A DNA stretch of 64,000 nt from positions 5,084,001 to 5,148,000 of the forward strand of contig NC_092650.1 of assembly GCF_032118995.1 (NCBI RefSeq), given 5' to 3'. The notes under the pieces are model-generated. The model had not been told where the DNA came from. It made no database searches and saw nothing but the letters and a program-made list of their open reading frames with translations. Positions within the stretch are counted from its first letter, which is position 1, and each line of letters begins with the position of its first letter. A program made the translations under genes and the position numbers. Shown one piece after another: positions 38,401 through 49,000 of this stretch. Source of the DNA: Asterias amurensis (taxonomy: Eukaryota > Echinodermata > Asteroidea > Forcipulatida > Asteriidae).

Positions 38401-40506
38401 CCAACTCGGCCTTCGGCCTCGTTGGATATGGGCTCAGAAGCGCTATATTTTTCCGTATTCCACTTGCGCTTGTGTGATAAGGTATTTATCTTCAAGCAAA
38501 CTTGGCGCATGACATAGAACACACAAGACGCATGGTAGTGATATTAGCCGTGCAATATAGGTTTTTATCACCACTCCATTCTGCCAATCTGATTGGAGGA
38601 TTAGCGCGTACTTGAAGATAAGTGAAGTGTTTCCCCTCTCTGAAAATATTCTTCTTCAAATAGTTATACATTACACCCCCCTACAAATTTTCATGAATCT
38701 GGCTTTTTTCAATTTTTGCATTTCTTATTAAGATCTCATTAAGCTCGAAATATATAACAGCTAAAAAATGTCACATTATTTGCTTTAGTGAGATGACAGT
38801 GGGTACAAATTGCAGCATTCACGAATGGACACCAGGGAAAATTTAATTTCCAAAAGTCTTTGTAGTTGTATTTACTTTTTAATTGATTTCAAATCTTTAG
38901 GGGCATTTCGGACCAAATAATTTTGCAGGATGCTAATTACCAATACATCTTGATAACAAATAGTCTATGGGAATAAAGATGTCAGATTATTGGCCGATTT
39001 CACCCAAAAATTCTTTAGGTATTTTGATGGGGGTCGAGATAATTACAAGCTTTCATTTGAGCCATCGCTCAAAAAAATCCGCCAATTATTAGTAGCAGTG
39101 AAATGAAGATCTTGACAATATATCACATGACCAATTCTTATGTGTTTTTATAAGAAACGTTTAAATTTTTTGTCATGGATCCTGACCATTATAAGTGGTT
39201 CCTGACCATTATAAGTAAAAGTTAAACTTTTTTTAATGTTTGGGGCCAAAAATTTGACATAGCATATTTAAAGTTACACAAATGTTATTCTAGGTCATTG
39301 CCAAAGTATGACCCTACCCTTTCCTTCATGAGGATGAACTTTCTGTTGGTGTATTTCAAGGGCGCATTTTATTGGACCTTTTGTTATAATTTTATCCTCT
39401 TTAATAGGTACCAAAAGCGTTGGTTTCGGTTAAGACGAACTCCCATTGCCAGAGAAAGACTTGAAGAGCATAGGAATCCTGAGCAAGGAGACGGGGCCCT
39501 AGATAATAACAATGAAAGCAATCAAGAACAGGTAAGCCAAAGCCAAAGGCTCGGGCCTTTATCACACGGCAATTTGACGATGCAAGGTTTTAAACGCCTG
39601 TGAAAGAACTCGTAGTTACCCTTTCATTCCCATTCATAAATACCTTTTTGGTTAAAAGGCGTAATAAAGTAAGAAACTCTGTAAAACTTATCCGTTTCCA
39701 ACGTCCTTGAGCTCTTCATTTGTACATGTTATGTGTACATTGTACAACATCCGTGTGTTGCATGCCTTTTTCCGGCAGTTTCCAGTTCCCTTCGTGCGCA
39801 TGTGCATATAGTCTTGGTGCTGGTTTTTCTTTCACACACAACGCGGCCAACTCACCGACATCGCCTGCATCACCCGTAACAAGAAATGTCTTGTATCAAG
39901 ACTTGCGCAGAGTATCCACTCACAACCAGTTACAAACATTGGTCATTATCAAAAGTTTAAACACCCCCACGTGACGTGCTCTCCACCAATAGGAATAGCG
40001 AAACTGTCTGAGGTATTTATCAATGGCATTTTGCATAAAGAGTCCTCTTTTGATGTTGGATTTTGTTAGAGCGTTGTAGAGTGAGAAAGGATCCTGGGAT
40101 GTTTTCTAGGTAGTTAAGTGTGGTTCATACTTGTCAACACATAGCGAACTTTCGTACGTCCTAATTTTTTAACATGATGTAAATTGAATCTGCATACGCT
40201 TTTGCATGAACTAAAACCAGGCTCATGCTCTAGGGTCTTTTATGCTCAATTTGAACATGTCTTTGTTTAACAATTGTCTGGTGAATTTATATTTGACAGC
40301 AGCCGGAACAGCAGCTAGCAGGTGATAACGCAGAGAGAGACAGCACTTCAGAGTCCCAGGAAGAAGGGGAGACGGACTCTGACTCGACGGAAACAGCGCC
40401 CCCTGAGACACCCAAGCCAGGGGTATTAGCGATCATGTGGATTTTTGTCTCTACATTCTTCACGTCGTTGTTCCCGCAGGATCCAAATGCCATTGCTGGA
40501 AATTAA
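32409..40506 (+). CDS. HERPUD2: HERPUD-family ER ubiquitin-like domain protein
   Basis: HERPUD proteins are ER-membrane ubiquitin-like proteins that support ER-associated degradation through the HRD1 complex. Seven coding exons join in frame: 32409-32552, 33779-33856, 35165-35430, 36681-36803, 37649-37981, 39408-39531 and 40300-40506 (TAA 40504-40506). The product is 424 residues. Residues 1-100 form the ubiquitin-like fold (TISIKAPNQRLGDQTVEC, KTQRIIYSGKLLKDN, QHTIHLVC). A Ser/Thr/Pro-rich linker and a Gln/Tyr/Met-rich stretch (ANQQQQAYWMQHMYAQQ) follow. Two hydrophobic segments, FCRFVVLLSLVYFYSS and FLMVTGLMIFMFM, form the membrane hairpin, then YQKRWFRLRRTP. The C-terminal VLAIMWIFVSTFFTSLFP closes it, also as in HERPUD1/2. 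HERPUD2 is preferred on length and carboxyl end; a pre-duplication ancestor of both is equally possible. Confidence 0.93.
32873..33123. mobile_element. MITE, gggcccaatttcat family
   Basis: The left end gggcccaatttcatagagct and right end agctctaagaaattgggccc are inverted; 'tgctaagcacaaaattttgc' pairs with 'ttttgtgcttagca'. It lies in the first HERPUD intron. Confidence 0.85.
34060..34235 (+). mobile_element. Degenerate 3' part of the long MITE family
   Basis: Blocks 'aacaagggtgtttttttt', 'cgcaacttc?atgaccgattgagccc' (diverged), 'tatgttgggataccaagtgg' and 'ggatactgg...gccaattaccaa' follow the family order. Confidence 0.5.
35433..35640. mobile_element. MITE with gataatgaaaacaataacga arms
   Basis: The left 'agtcacgcggcagcgataat' and right 'gttatcgaggccggtgtgac' are imperfect inverted ends. 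The block 'ataatgaaaa...ataacgatca' is shared with the element at 42649. It begins two bases after the HERPUD exon 3 donor. Confidence 0.6.
36899..37229 (+). mobile_element. MITE, 'ggacactattgg' family
   Basis: It starts taaaaggtaatggacactat and ends ggtgtccagtgtcttt. It carries the internal dyad 'gagacctcagaat...atgattttgaggtctc' seen in other copies. It lies in HERPUD intron 4. Confidence 0.82.
38079..38215. mobile_element. Hairpin MITE with gaggccgaaggccgag centre, copy A
   Basis: The arms 'tatcacacaagcgcgagtgg', 'aatatagcg' and 'cccatgtccaac' are complemented on the right around gaggccgaaggccgag. About 137 bp. Confidence 0.82.
38216..38355. mobile_element. Second MITE type, first copy
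   Basis: It runs from 'ttatcttcaagcaaacttgg' to 'gcgcgtacttgaagataa'; the ends are inverted. The same 140-bp sequence recurs, about 95% identical by eye, at 38485-38622. Confidence 0.7.
38372..38484. mobile_element. Hairpin MITE copy B, opposite orientation
   Basis: It contains 'cgtcccatatccaactcggc', 'cttcggcctcgttggata' and 'tccgtattccacttgcgctt'. It is the complement of copy A with one arm shortened. Confidence 0.75.
38485..38622. mobile_element. Second MITE type, second copy
   Basis: A direct repeat of 38216-38355, including 'ggcgcatgacatagaacaca', 'cgcatggtagtgatattag' and 'ctgattggaggattagcgcg'. Confidence 0.7.
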
Positions 40507-41398
40507 ACAAACTGGACTGACCGAGGCCACAAGTAAGGCTTCCATAACGTTTGTAAAAATAAATTCATGGAGTACTTTTGTCTTGGTACTTTGCAGTCAA
40601 ACCTTCAAATTGAGGCTATGGAGGGTAAGTTGAAGCCTGCCAAATATTGCAGAATTTAGATCCAGCCTCCCATGGGTGGTTAATTCCATCCCACTTCCCC
40701 ATGATGATTCATTGATGGACTTAACAAAGTTCCAAGTTCCACACAAAAAAAGGAAAAATTCTACGTAAATGACAGCTTTGCATTATGGCAACTCACTGCT
40801 ACTTCAAGAAAATGCAAAGTGACGAAGGATATCGGCACAAGTTAGAACAAGTTCAATTTTCCCGAATCATTCACCTATCATTTGATCATATATGAGTCAA
40901 CCTATAAATTGTCCCATTATTTGTTCATTTTATTAGTCTATAGGCGGAGATTTAGCTTCCAAAATCCTTTAAAAGTTTGGTATTGGTTATTTGATTAGAA
41001 GGTAATTTATTATTTAAGCCAAAATTTTAACCAAAGTTTGCTTTGACATTGGGTAAAGCTGTTAAACCTTTACAACATTGGCAAAATGATCAATAAGGTC
41101 TCTGATGTTCACTGAAAGATTTTTGTCATGGTCTTCAAAATATTGAAACCCTGAGTCCTGCACTTTCTCCCTATCATCTAGATTTTCTGCAGTACGTACT
41201 TTTTACATATTTATAAGAGAAATCACTGGTTATTAATTACAAATTGTTGGTTTTTAAAGAGGTTCAAATGAGTAATGGTTTATTAAAGGTGATGGATAAA
41301 ATTAATGAAGTGAAATAGTAATTTTTCTTGTAAATGTTTTCCATGTAACCTTTTCGACTATTCCATTGTAAAAATGTTCCAAATGGCAAAATGATTTT

Positions 41399-41783
41399 AA
41401 AGGCAGTGGACACTATTGGTAATTACTCAAAATAATTATTAGCATAAAACCTTTCTTGGTGACGAGTAATGGGGAGAGGTTGATGGTATAAAACATTGTG
41501 AGAAACGGCTCCCTCTGAAGTGCCATAGTTTTTGAGAAAGAATGAATTTTCCACGAATTTGATTTCGCGACCTCATATTTAGAACTTGAGGTCTCGAAAT
41601 CAACCATCTTAACGCACACAACTTTGTGTGACAAGGGGTTTTTTTCTTTCATTATTATCTCGCAACTTGGATTACCGATTGAGCTCAAATTTTCACAGGT
41701 TAGTTATTTTATGCATAATGTTGAGATACACTAACTGTGAAAGCTAGTCTTTGACAATTACCAATAGTGTCCACTATTTTTAA
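41399..41783 (+). mobile_element. MITE, 'ggacactattggtaatt' family, good copy
   Basis: The left end aaaggcagtggacactattg and right end caatagtgtccactattttt are inverted. The internal dyad around 'acctcatatttagaacttgaggt' is clear. About 385 bp. Confidence 0.88.
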
Positions 41784-42648
41784 GCGGAAACTAAAAAGAA
41801 AACAAAATCCTAGGATACATTGTAGAATTTATCTGAAACAAAGTGGTCATACACTGCATGATGATTGTTTCATTTGTACCACTGATTTGGTGTATTTAAG
41901 AGAATAATTTTGAATCAAAATCGATTCCAATCTAAAGGCAATGTACAACATTGGTTATGTAAGTGTTCTTAGGTTAGACTTTTAGAAACTCCTGGAATAA
42001 ATCTAATAGTTTTTACTTTTGGACAAACCAAGCAATGCACTTTACATTGGAGATATATATTACAGAGTTCAAACAGCTACAAAACTACTGCAGCTGTACA
42101 ATTTACTTGTCTATTTTACGGTCATTTGGGCTTCCAAATTGTATTTGATTGAACAGTTTTATGAAACATTTTCAGTTAACGGTGTTGAAATGAATGTGCT
42201 GTTTACACATACATGTACTAATTTAGTTTATGGCCCAGGTCGTGTGCTACTTGTTACAAAGACGTAAACCATTATGAAGAATGGGAAAATATTGATCCTA
42301 AAGCCCCTTTCACATTTTAAATGAAAACTGGATATATTCCATCTTTTGCTTTACTTTATTTTAAATGATTTTTAGTTTACAAAATTCAAATATTGTTTTA
42401 ATACAAATCACCATTTTGAATAATGCATATATCGATGTATTTCTAGGCGACACTGTGTGTTATTTTTCAAAGTTTTGATACATTTATCGAAGCCTTCACC
42501 AAGCTCCACCAAGCAACAACAATATTTCATGGTTAATCTTTGTGTACATTACAAGTTCTCAGCTTTTGTTTTTATTTTGTTAACTTCAACCTTCTGTTAA
42601 AATCCTTTAAAATCATTTCAGGAAGTTTACTGATCCTTGAGGACCAAA

Positions 42649-42835
42649 GGGCTAGTCACACTGCAGTGATAATGAAAAACTATAACGATCACGTTAGTAA
42701 TGCACGCCCTCAATTGGTTGAATAAGCATGCACCTATTCTGTGCGGAGCAATTCAACGAATAGATTTTGTTCTCTTTGCGACGTGGTTGTTATCGTTTTC
42801 GTTATCACTGCATTGTGAGTGGCCGGTAAGGGCTG
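42649..42835. mobile_element. MITE with gtcacactgcagtgataatg termini
   Basis: The left 'tagtcacactgcagtgataa' is mirrored by 'ttatcactgcattgtgagtg'. It is related to the element at 35433. Confidence 0.75.
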
Positions 42836-43941
42836 TAGACCCAAATAACTTATGCCAGTACATGTATTGACCATTGCCTTAAATCACTGTGCCAGGCCTA
42901 CGTACCAACCCTATCCACTCCAGATATTACATTGTAATTTTGAAGATTGTGGACGATTGAGGTAGCCTGTTTGGTGGAAAGAAGCCATAGTTCTACCATG
43001 GCTTTTGCTAGACCTAAAAAGGAAAGTTTAAGATTATGACATCACAGGCCAACAAAATTACCCTGTAAATCCTTGTTTTTTGGGGAAATGATGGTTTGTA
43101 GGAACAATTGTGATTTCTTCCGGCCAAATTTTCTAATGCCTGTAAGCTAAGCACAGAAAAGTAATGCATGTTGGTCTGTGTTGGACTTGCATTTCAGCCT
43201 GGTTAGTTCGGATAAGTAAACTTATTTCTTCATTACAAGATGTATGTTGAGTATCTGTGCTTTTTTCACAAAATTTCGAATTGAGAACTTTTAAAAACGG
43301 CTGTTAACACTTTGAGTAGATTGCTTTGTACATATTTTACTTCTTTAGGTTTACTGCAGAAAATATTGACAGTTAAAGATATTATCACTGGTTTATGATC
43401 AGTAGTTGCTCTTTCAAGCAGCTAAATTAACTTAGGTGGATGGTATGCTGGAGGACATTTTCAAATATATTATTTCAAGATTTTTAAAGTTGAAGTTTGG
43501 CTTTAAAGTATTCAATGTTTTCTCTGCTCCCCACAAATATATTTTTGTATGCAACCAATAACTAGAAAAATTGTTTGCTGTGTTTAAGATATATTATGTA
43601 CGTTCTTTAGTTAGAGGCAGAAAATATGGTCTCCATTTCTTCTTATGACTTTGTCATCTCGGACCAAGTTAAGCAAGGAGAATGAAGAAGAATTGATTGA
43701 AAATGACACTGAAAACAAAGTTTATATCAATAATTATTGTAAAATAGTTGTAATAATATATGAATTGTAACCCTTGTATATTGACTGTATATTAAATCTT
43801 ATACAATGTTATATGAATACTGTTTAAATTGTCAGTCTTCACATTATGGGTAAAATAACAGCTCATGCTTAATTTGAAATCAATCAGACATTGCAGTGTT
43901 GCTCATTTCATTGTTTTTGTTTATCAGTGTTAAAGGTATAA

Positions 43942-44272
43942 CTTGTGTAGCACAAAAAACACAATGTCAACAGATTTACACTAAACTTACACAGTTTGAA
44001 GATAATGATAGTAGAAAGCTTCCCTGTAAATACTACGTGCTGAGGTGCTGTAGTTTTTGGGAAATGAGTCAAACAATGTCATGAAAATAATTTTCGTCTC
44101 ATGAGACGAAAATTATTTTTATCATTTACAAAAGTTTTTCAGGACATTGTTTTACTCATTTCTCAAAAAATACAGCACCTCAGTAAGTAAGATTTGAAGG
44201 GAAGCCTTCCACTATCATTATCTTCAAACCCTGTAGTTTAATGTAAATCTATGGACATTTTGAAAAAGTTTG
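43942..44272. mobile_element. About 330-bp hairpin MITE
   Basis: Outer arms: 'cagatttaca?taaact' and 'tttgaagataatgatagt' pair with 'actatcattatcttcaaa' and 'agtttaatgtaaatct'. The inner perfect palindrome ataattttcgtctcatgaga / cgaaaattat is at 44086-44117. 'ctgaggtgctgta' also pairs with 'tacagcacctcag'. Confidence 0.85.
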
Positions 44273-44504
44273 TTAATCATTATCAAGTCAATAAGCGAAT
44301 ATGTAACAAATGTCCAGTTTTATCTATCTGTCTATACGGTGAAGTACATTCCTCTTGTGGTACAGTAAAGTCGTACTATATCAGAGTCTCAAAACGTGGC
44401 TCCCCAAATTTGGATTCCCCTGTTTCTATTTCACATGTTTTTTTACATTAGCTGTAGCTTCTGCATCTAGTCATAATAGATGGCTAAAACAGACTCCCAC
44501 CCGA

Positions 44505-44558
44505 CCCCCCAACCCCCCCCCCTCCCCCTCCCCCTTCCCCCTCCCCCTCCCCCTCCCC
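44505..44558. repeat. C-rich low-complexity tract
   Basis: A run of C4-C9 blocks separated by single t or tt. The complementary strand is G-rich in blocks and could form a G-quadruplex; this is inferred from composition only. Confidence 0.7.
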
Positions 44559-44690
44559 AACCTCATGGTACACAGTTCTGAATCAATCGATTATCCATAA
44601 TTTCTTAATGGGCCCAAGTCCAAGGATTGCAAAGTCACAGATAGGCACAAAAGAAATAATTTGCTCAAAGATGAGATAGCCTAGGCACAA

Positions 44691-44944
44691 CCCAGGTCAA
44701 AATTCCAGTTGAACCCATGCCAGTTAACTAGGGTCAACTGGTTCACCTGGACATAGTGACCATTTCCATGTTAACCAACTGGTTTGGACTAGGTTAGCTG
44801 TGTTCAACTAGGTTTAAATTATAAACCAGTTGATTTCTGTCCATTTTCTATAATTAATAAACCAACTGGTTTTAATTGTTTAACTATAGTTTATCACCTG
44901 GTTTTCAACCTTTAGTTAAGGTTCAACTGGAATTTTGACCTGGG
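44691..44944. mobile_element. MITE with perfect 24-bp inverted ends
   Basis: The left end starts cccaggtcaaaattccagtt and the right end finishes aactggaattttgacctggg. The match is exact over 24 bases. The interior is full of 'aaccagttg' and 'caactggtt' repeats. About 254 bp. Confidence 0.9.
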
Positions 44945-45411
44945 AAGTGGGAATTCAAGAAATAAATAAGTCATTATAGCCTGGTGAACAAGAGGTCTTC
45001 AGAAGTGTCTTAAAATTAGCTGAAGGTGTGTCCCTGCTGGTATTCATTTCAGACATTAAGAAGACAAGTCAAAATATGAAGTTCATCTGAATCATGGTAA
45101 TTTTGTTTAGGAATTGGCATGAAGGCCACACCTCTACACAGGTAGATCGAGACATTGACAAGTGTGTGCTTTGTGGGAAGAATGTTATGTTGGAAGCAGG
45201 GTTATCAAAGATCAAACTGACACTAAAACACAAAACACAATGTTTGTTGCCATGACAAGACCATCATGCATTTTAAAAAGTGTGTGTTGAATTGTGAACT
45301 TTTTACTAAATTTGAGTCGGGGGAAATAAAGAATAATAATTTGGGGTTAATTTACCCATTATACACTGGTGTTAAATAGCTACTTTCCCCGAGCTTTGTG
45401 AAAAAAATCAC

Positions 45412-45490
45412 AGACTTATTACTTGGGTGTGATTCGAACCCATGATCTTTGCAATTCTAGAGCAGTGCAGTGTCTTACAAAACAATTGGA
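45412..45490 (-). mobile_element. tRNA-derived SINE head
   Basis: On the minus strand it reads 'cactgctctagaattgca' then 'catgggttcgaatcacaccc'. It resembles the SINE at 63028 (shared 'ctgctctagaattgcaa'). The A box region is disturbed. Confidence 0.6.
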
Positions 45491-46050
45491 GTTTCTAAAT
45501 ATCTTTTTTTTTACCCATGTTGAAAGGCTCTTGAGTTCCTTCCTTGTTCTACCAGAAGTTGAACGTAAGATACTTATTATCTCAAACGAGCAAAAAGGGG
45601 CACTAGTTATACAAAAATAAAGCCTACAAAAGATCCCTGAAAGTATACAGTGGTGGTGTTTTAGTGAGAATTTCAATGAATCTTCACATTTATTTCACAA
45701 ACTATTAACCACGCCCTCTTGTGTTTACATTTTGTATTTCAGGAATGTACCCAACCGTCTATCGTAATAAACTACGTGCATTACCGATACCTTTTTGGTA
45801 GGGTACCATGCTATTTCGCTGGTTTTTTCTCACGTATGGGAAATCTTCACGTGATGATGACCGCTTATGATGTTGGTTACCAATTATGTCATCCGCTATA
45901 TTTACATTGCAGTAGTTTCTACACTGCACACATATCTCAGTCATAGCTCAAACATCAACATCATTATTGTCATCGGTCATAATTTTGTTACTTTATAACA
46001 GTTTTGAAATTCTCTGTTTCTCTGTATAGGAAGTAACTTAACTTGTAAAA

Positions 46051-49000
46051 ATGTCGTTTTTATTTGGAAAGAAGAAGCAAGAACAGGCTCCGTCAACTGG
46101 CGAAGCGATTCAGAAACTCAGACAGACGGAAGAATTGCTAGAAAAGAAACAAGCTTTCATGGAAAAGAAAATCTCAGAAGAAATTAAACTAGCAAAACAA
46201 AATGGTACAAAAAACAAAAGAGGTAAGTTTTCTTTCATGTAACTCGTGGTTGTTACTTAAACTGCTAACTAACAGATTAATAAATTAATGAATGAGAAAT
46301 GTGGTGTTTAATTTATCTTGTTGACCTGGGCCCAGTTTCAATTTCATGGCTCTGCTTACCGCCGAATTCCACGATTACGATCGCGATTCCCGGCTTACGT
46401 GCAAGCGTTGAATTTCTGCGCTAGCCTTGTAAGCGTAGAATGCCTAGTAACGTGAAGTACGCTCGTGCAGAACCCGTGAACATGGTGAAATACGCTTGCC
46501 GTAAGCACAGAATTCCTAGTTGCGATAATCGTAACCCTCCTCCCGACGGCCGCCCAGGCCGGAGGGTTACGAGACTCGTTCGAGCGTAAACGGTTGATCT
46601 GGTCCAACACGTACAATTTGGACAGCTAGTCACCAGATTTGCCCCATTTTTACCACTTTTAAAAATCATGACACAAATTCTGAGGGTACTACCATACTCT
46701 GCAATGTCTAATGCAGCCTGCCATAATACTCAAAACACCATTGAGGAAATATTTCGAAGAAAAATGGACAAAAACTTACCAGAATCGGAGCGAATTCACA
46801 GGTTCAAATGTCAAACCTGCGTGGGGCGGAGCTTCGGCTGTATGTGTGGGATGTGTGGTTCAAAAGGTCGTGGCAGTGCGTGGGGTGCGTTGTGTAGCCC
46901 GGCAAACTGTGCACATGTGCGGTCCGAGGCTATTCCCGCTTGCGGACTCACATCACTACACGGGCGGACGGGATGTTATACTTATCAGCAACAACACAGT
47001 ACACGTGTATGTACATTTACATGGTGTACAGTACTGTGGTGCATATCATGTACATGTACAGTGCATTGTCCTATTTTATATACGGGCCCTGATGACATGT
47101 CTTTTGATTTCCTTTTTTTTTTCATCTGTATTTTCATCAATTATTTATTCGTTTGTCCAGTTCCATTTGTAATCTTTTTGGATTTTATATAGTGTCTTTT
47201 TTTATTTTAAGAAAGTGTTGTGAATACACCATGAATAGACCGATTGCGATACCAATGTTTACGTATGATCACGTGACCTACATGCCTTTCGATTTCATAA
47301 TTGTTTTTATCATTTGTATTTTCATTAATATTTCTGCTTCGTTTGTCCAGTTCAATTTGTTCTTTTTGTAATTTATATAGTGCCCCTTTTTTATATAATA
47401 TTTTTTAAAGAAAGTGTTGTGAACTGCCTGTTTGTTTATTTCTAATCGAGGCCTACTTTTGTAAATGTAAAGCGCCGTGAGCACGTGAGTAATAATAATA
47501 CAATGTAAAAAGTACATCGGAAGAATAAATAAGGAATAGTAAACTTGCGGCAAGAACCGTAAGCCGACGCTATGGTTTCGAAATAAGGACCTCTAAGTTT
47601 CTGTGCTCGCTTTACTTTTAAAAAAGCTTCCTCGCTCTATGTCTATAGATATGAAAATGACCCACTAAAACAATTGTATTATACAATCTTGTATTTTAAA
47701 CTTATCTGTGTATATTTATGACATTTTTAAAGTCTGTGCTTGATCTCCGACAAGCTTATTTTTTTCTTGAGTGATTTCGTTTGACCATCCCAGGTACATG
47801 TATTGGGGTTGTGATCGAGTGCGTTGTAGAAGCTCTGTTTATTTAGGGCATTTAAAATAATGTAAACGTCTACCAACCTAAGGTTGTTTTAATCAGTTTG
47901 GAGCCACTATAAACAACTAAATTTACATGCAATGATATGCAAGCAAGTATGTAGCAAAACGAAATCACAGCTATTGTTCCAGTCACTGCAGCATGGTTAC
48001 CGAAAATTAAAATGGAAGCGGCATATGACAAGTTAAAAAAACAGTATCCCTTGACCCCTACTATCCTTTAAAAAAATAATATTAATGTGTGCATAACACC
48101 GTTGAATAAATATATGGAATTCTGGCTTTCCTTCCCTCCTTAGTTTTTGAAATAATCTTCCAATAGGGAATGTGCGACCGGCCTTACGGATAATGTATTT
48201 TTGTCGCAAAACAGGATACGTGATGTTGTCCAAAACCCTGGCCGTGGTGTAAAAACAATTCCGCCCGCTTATTGTTAGTTGTACAACGAAGATAATTAAT
48301 ACTGGTAGGACACTTATTTCGCGCACAGTCCCCTGTGCTCAAGGCGCTTTACAAAATAGGCCTAAATTATAAATAGTGAACCAATAATATAGACCAATTG
48401 CGCGCAACGTCACGTGACCTGTAAGAAAGTGTAATTTCTTAAAATCACTGAAGAATATTCAGGGCTTTGTAACATGCGACCTTACCGCGGTGGCTGAACA
48501 GTAATGGGTAAACACATTTTTCCACCAAACTAGGAAATTCCACGAGAATGTTCACACGGTGTCAAGTGTTACCCTCATTGTAAAGAATTTGCTGCCAATA
48601 CTTTCAATAAAATTCCTCTCCCGAAAAAGCTGCCAATCCCTTTATTTTAATCCTCATTTTTTTTTTTTTAGAAGGGATAGCTTTCATCTAGAGTCGGACA
48701 ACTTCGCTCACGGCACAGCCCGACTTCAGCCGTGCACAGCGCAAAATCTATGGCGCGTGAGCTTGCTCAAACATCAGTAGCTCACGTAGTTTATAATCTC
48801 AAAAGAAACCTATTTTTTAATAGAATACTGGAAATATAGAACAGCAAGTGTGATTTAAATTTATGTTACAACATTCAACTTTACAAAAAGGGTTTCGTTT
48901 TTAGCTAGACAAAGTTATATACGGCCGATTTCTTGTCCATTGGTACGAGTCTTCCCATCCTCCCGTGTCTTTGCTGTGTATCTGTCCTTTTCTTTGGGTA

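Larger units (their letters stand above)
40507..43950 (+). other. HERPUD 3' UTR and downstream intergenic DNA
   Basis: No exon is seen. It contains the MITEs 41399-41783 and 42649-42835. An attaaa hexamer lies near 43792 in A/T-rich DNA; the true 3' end is unknown. Confidence 0.4.
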
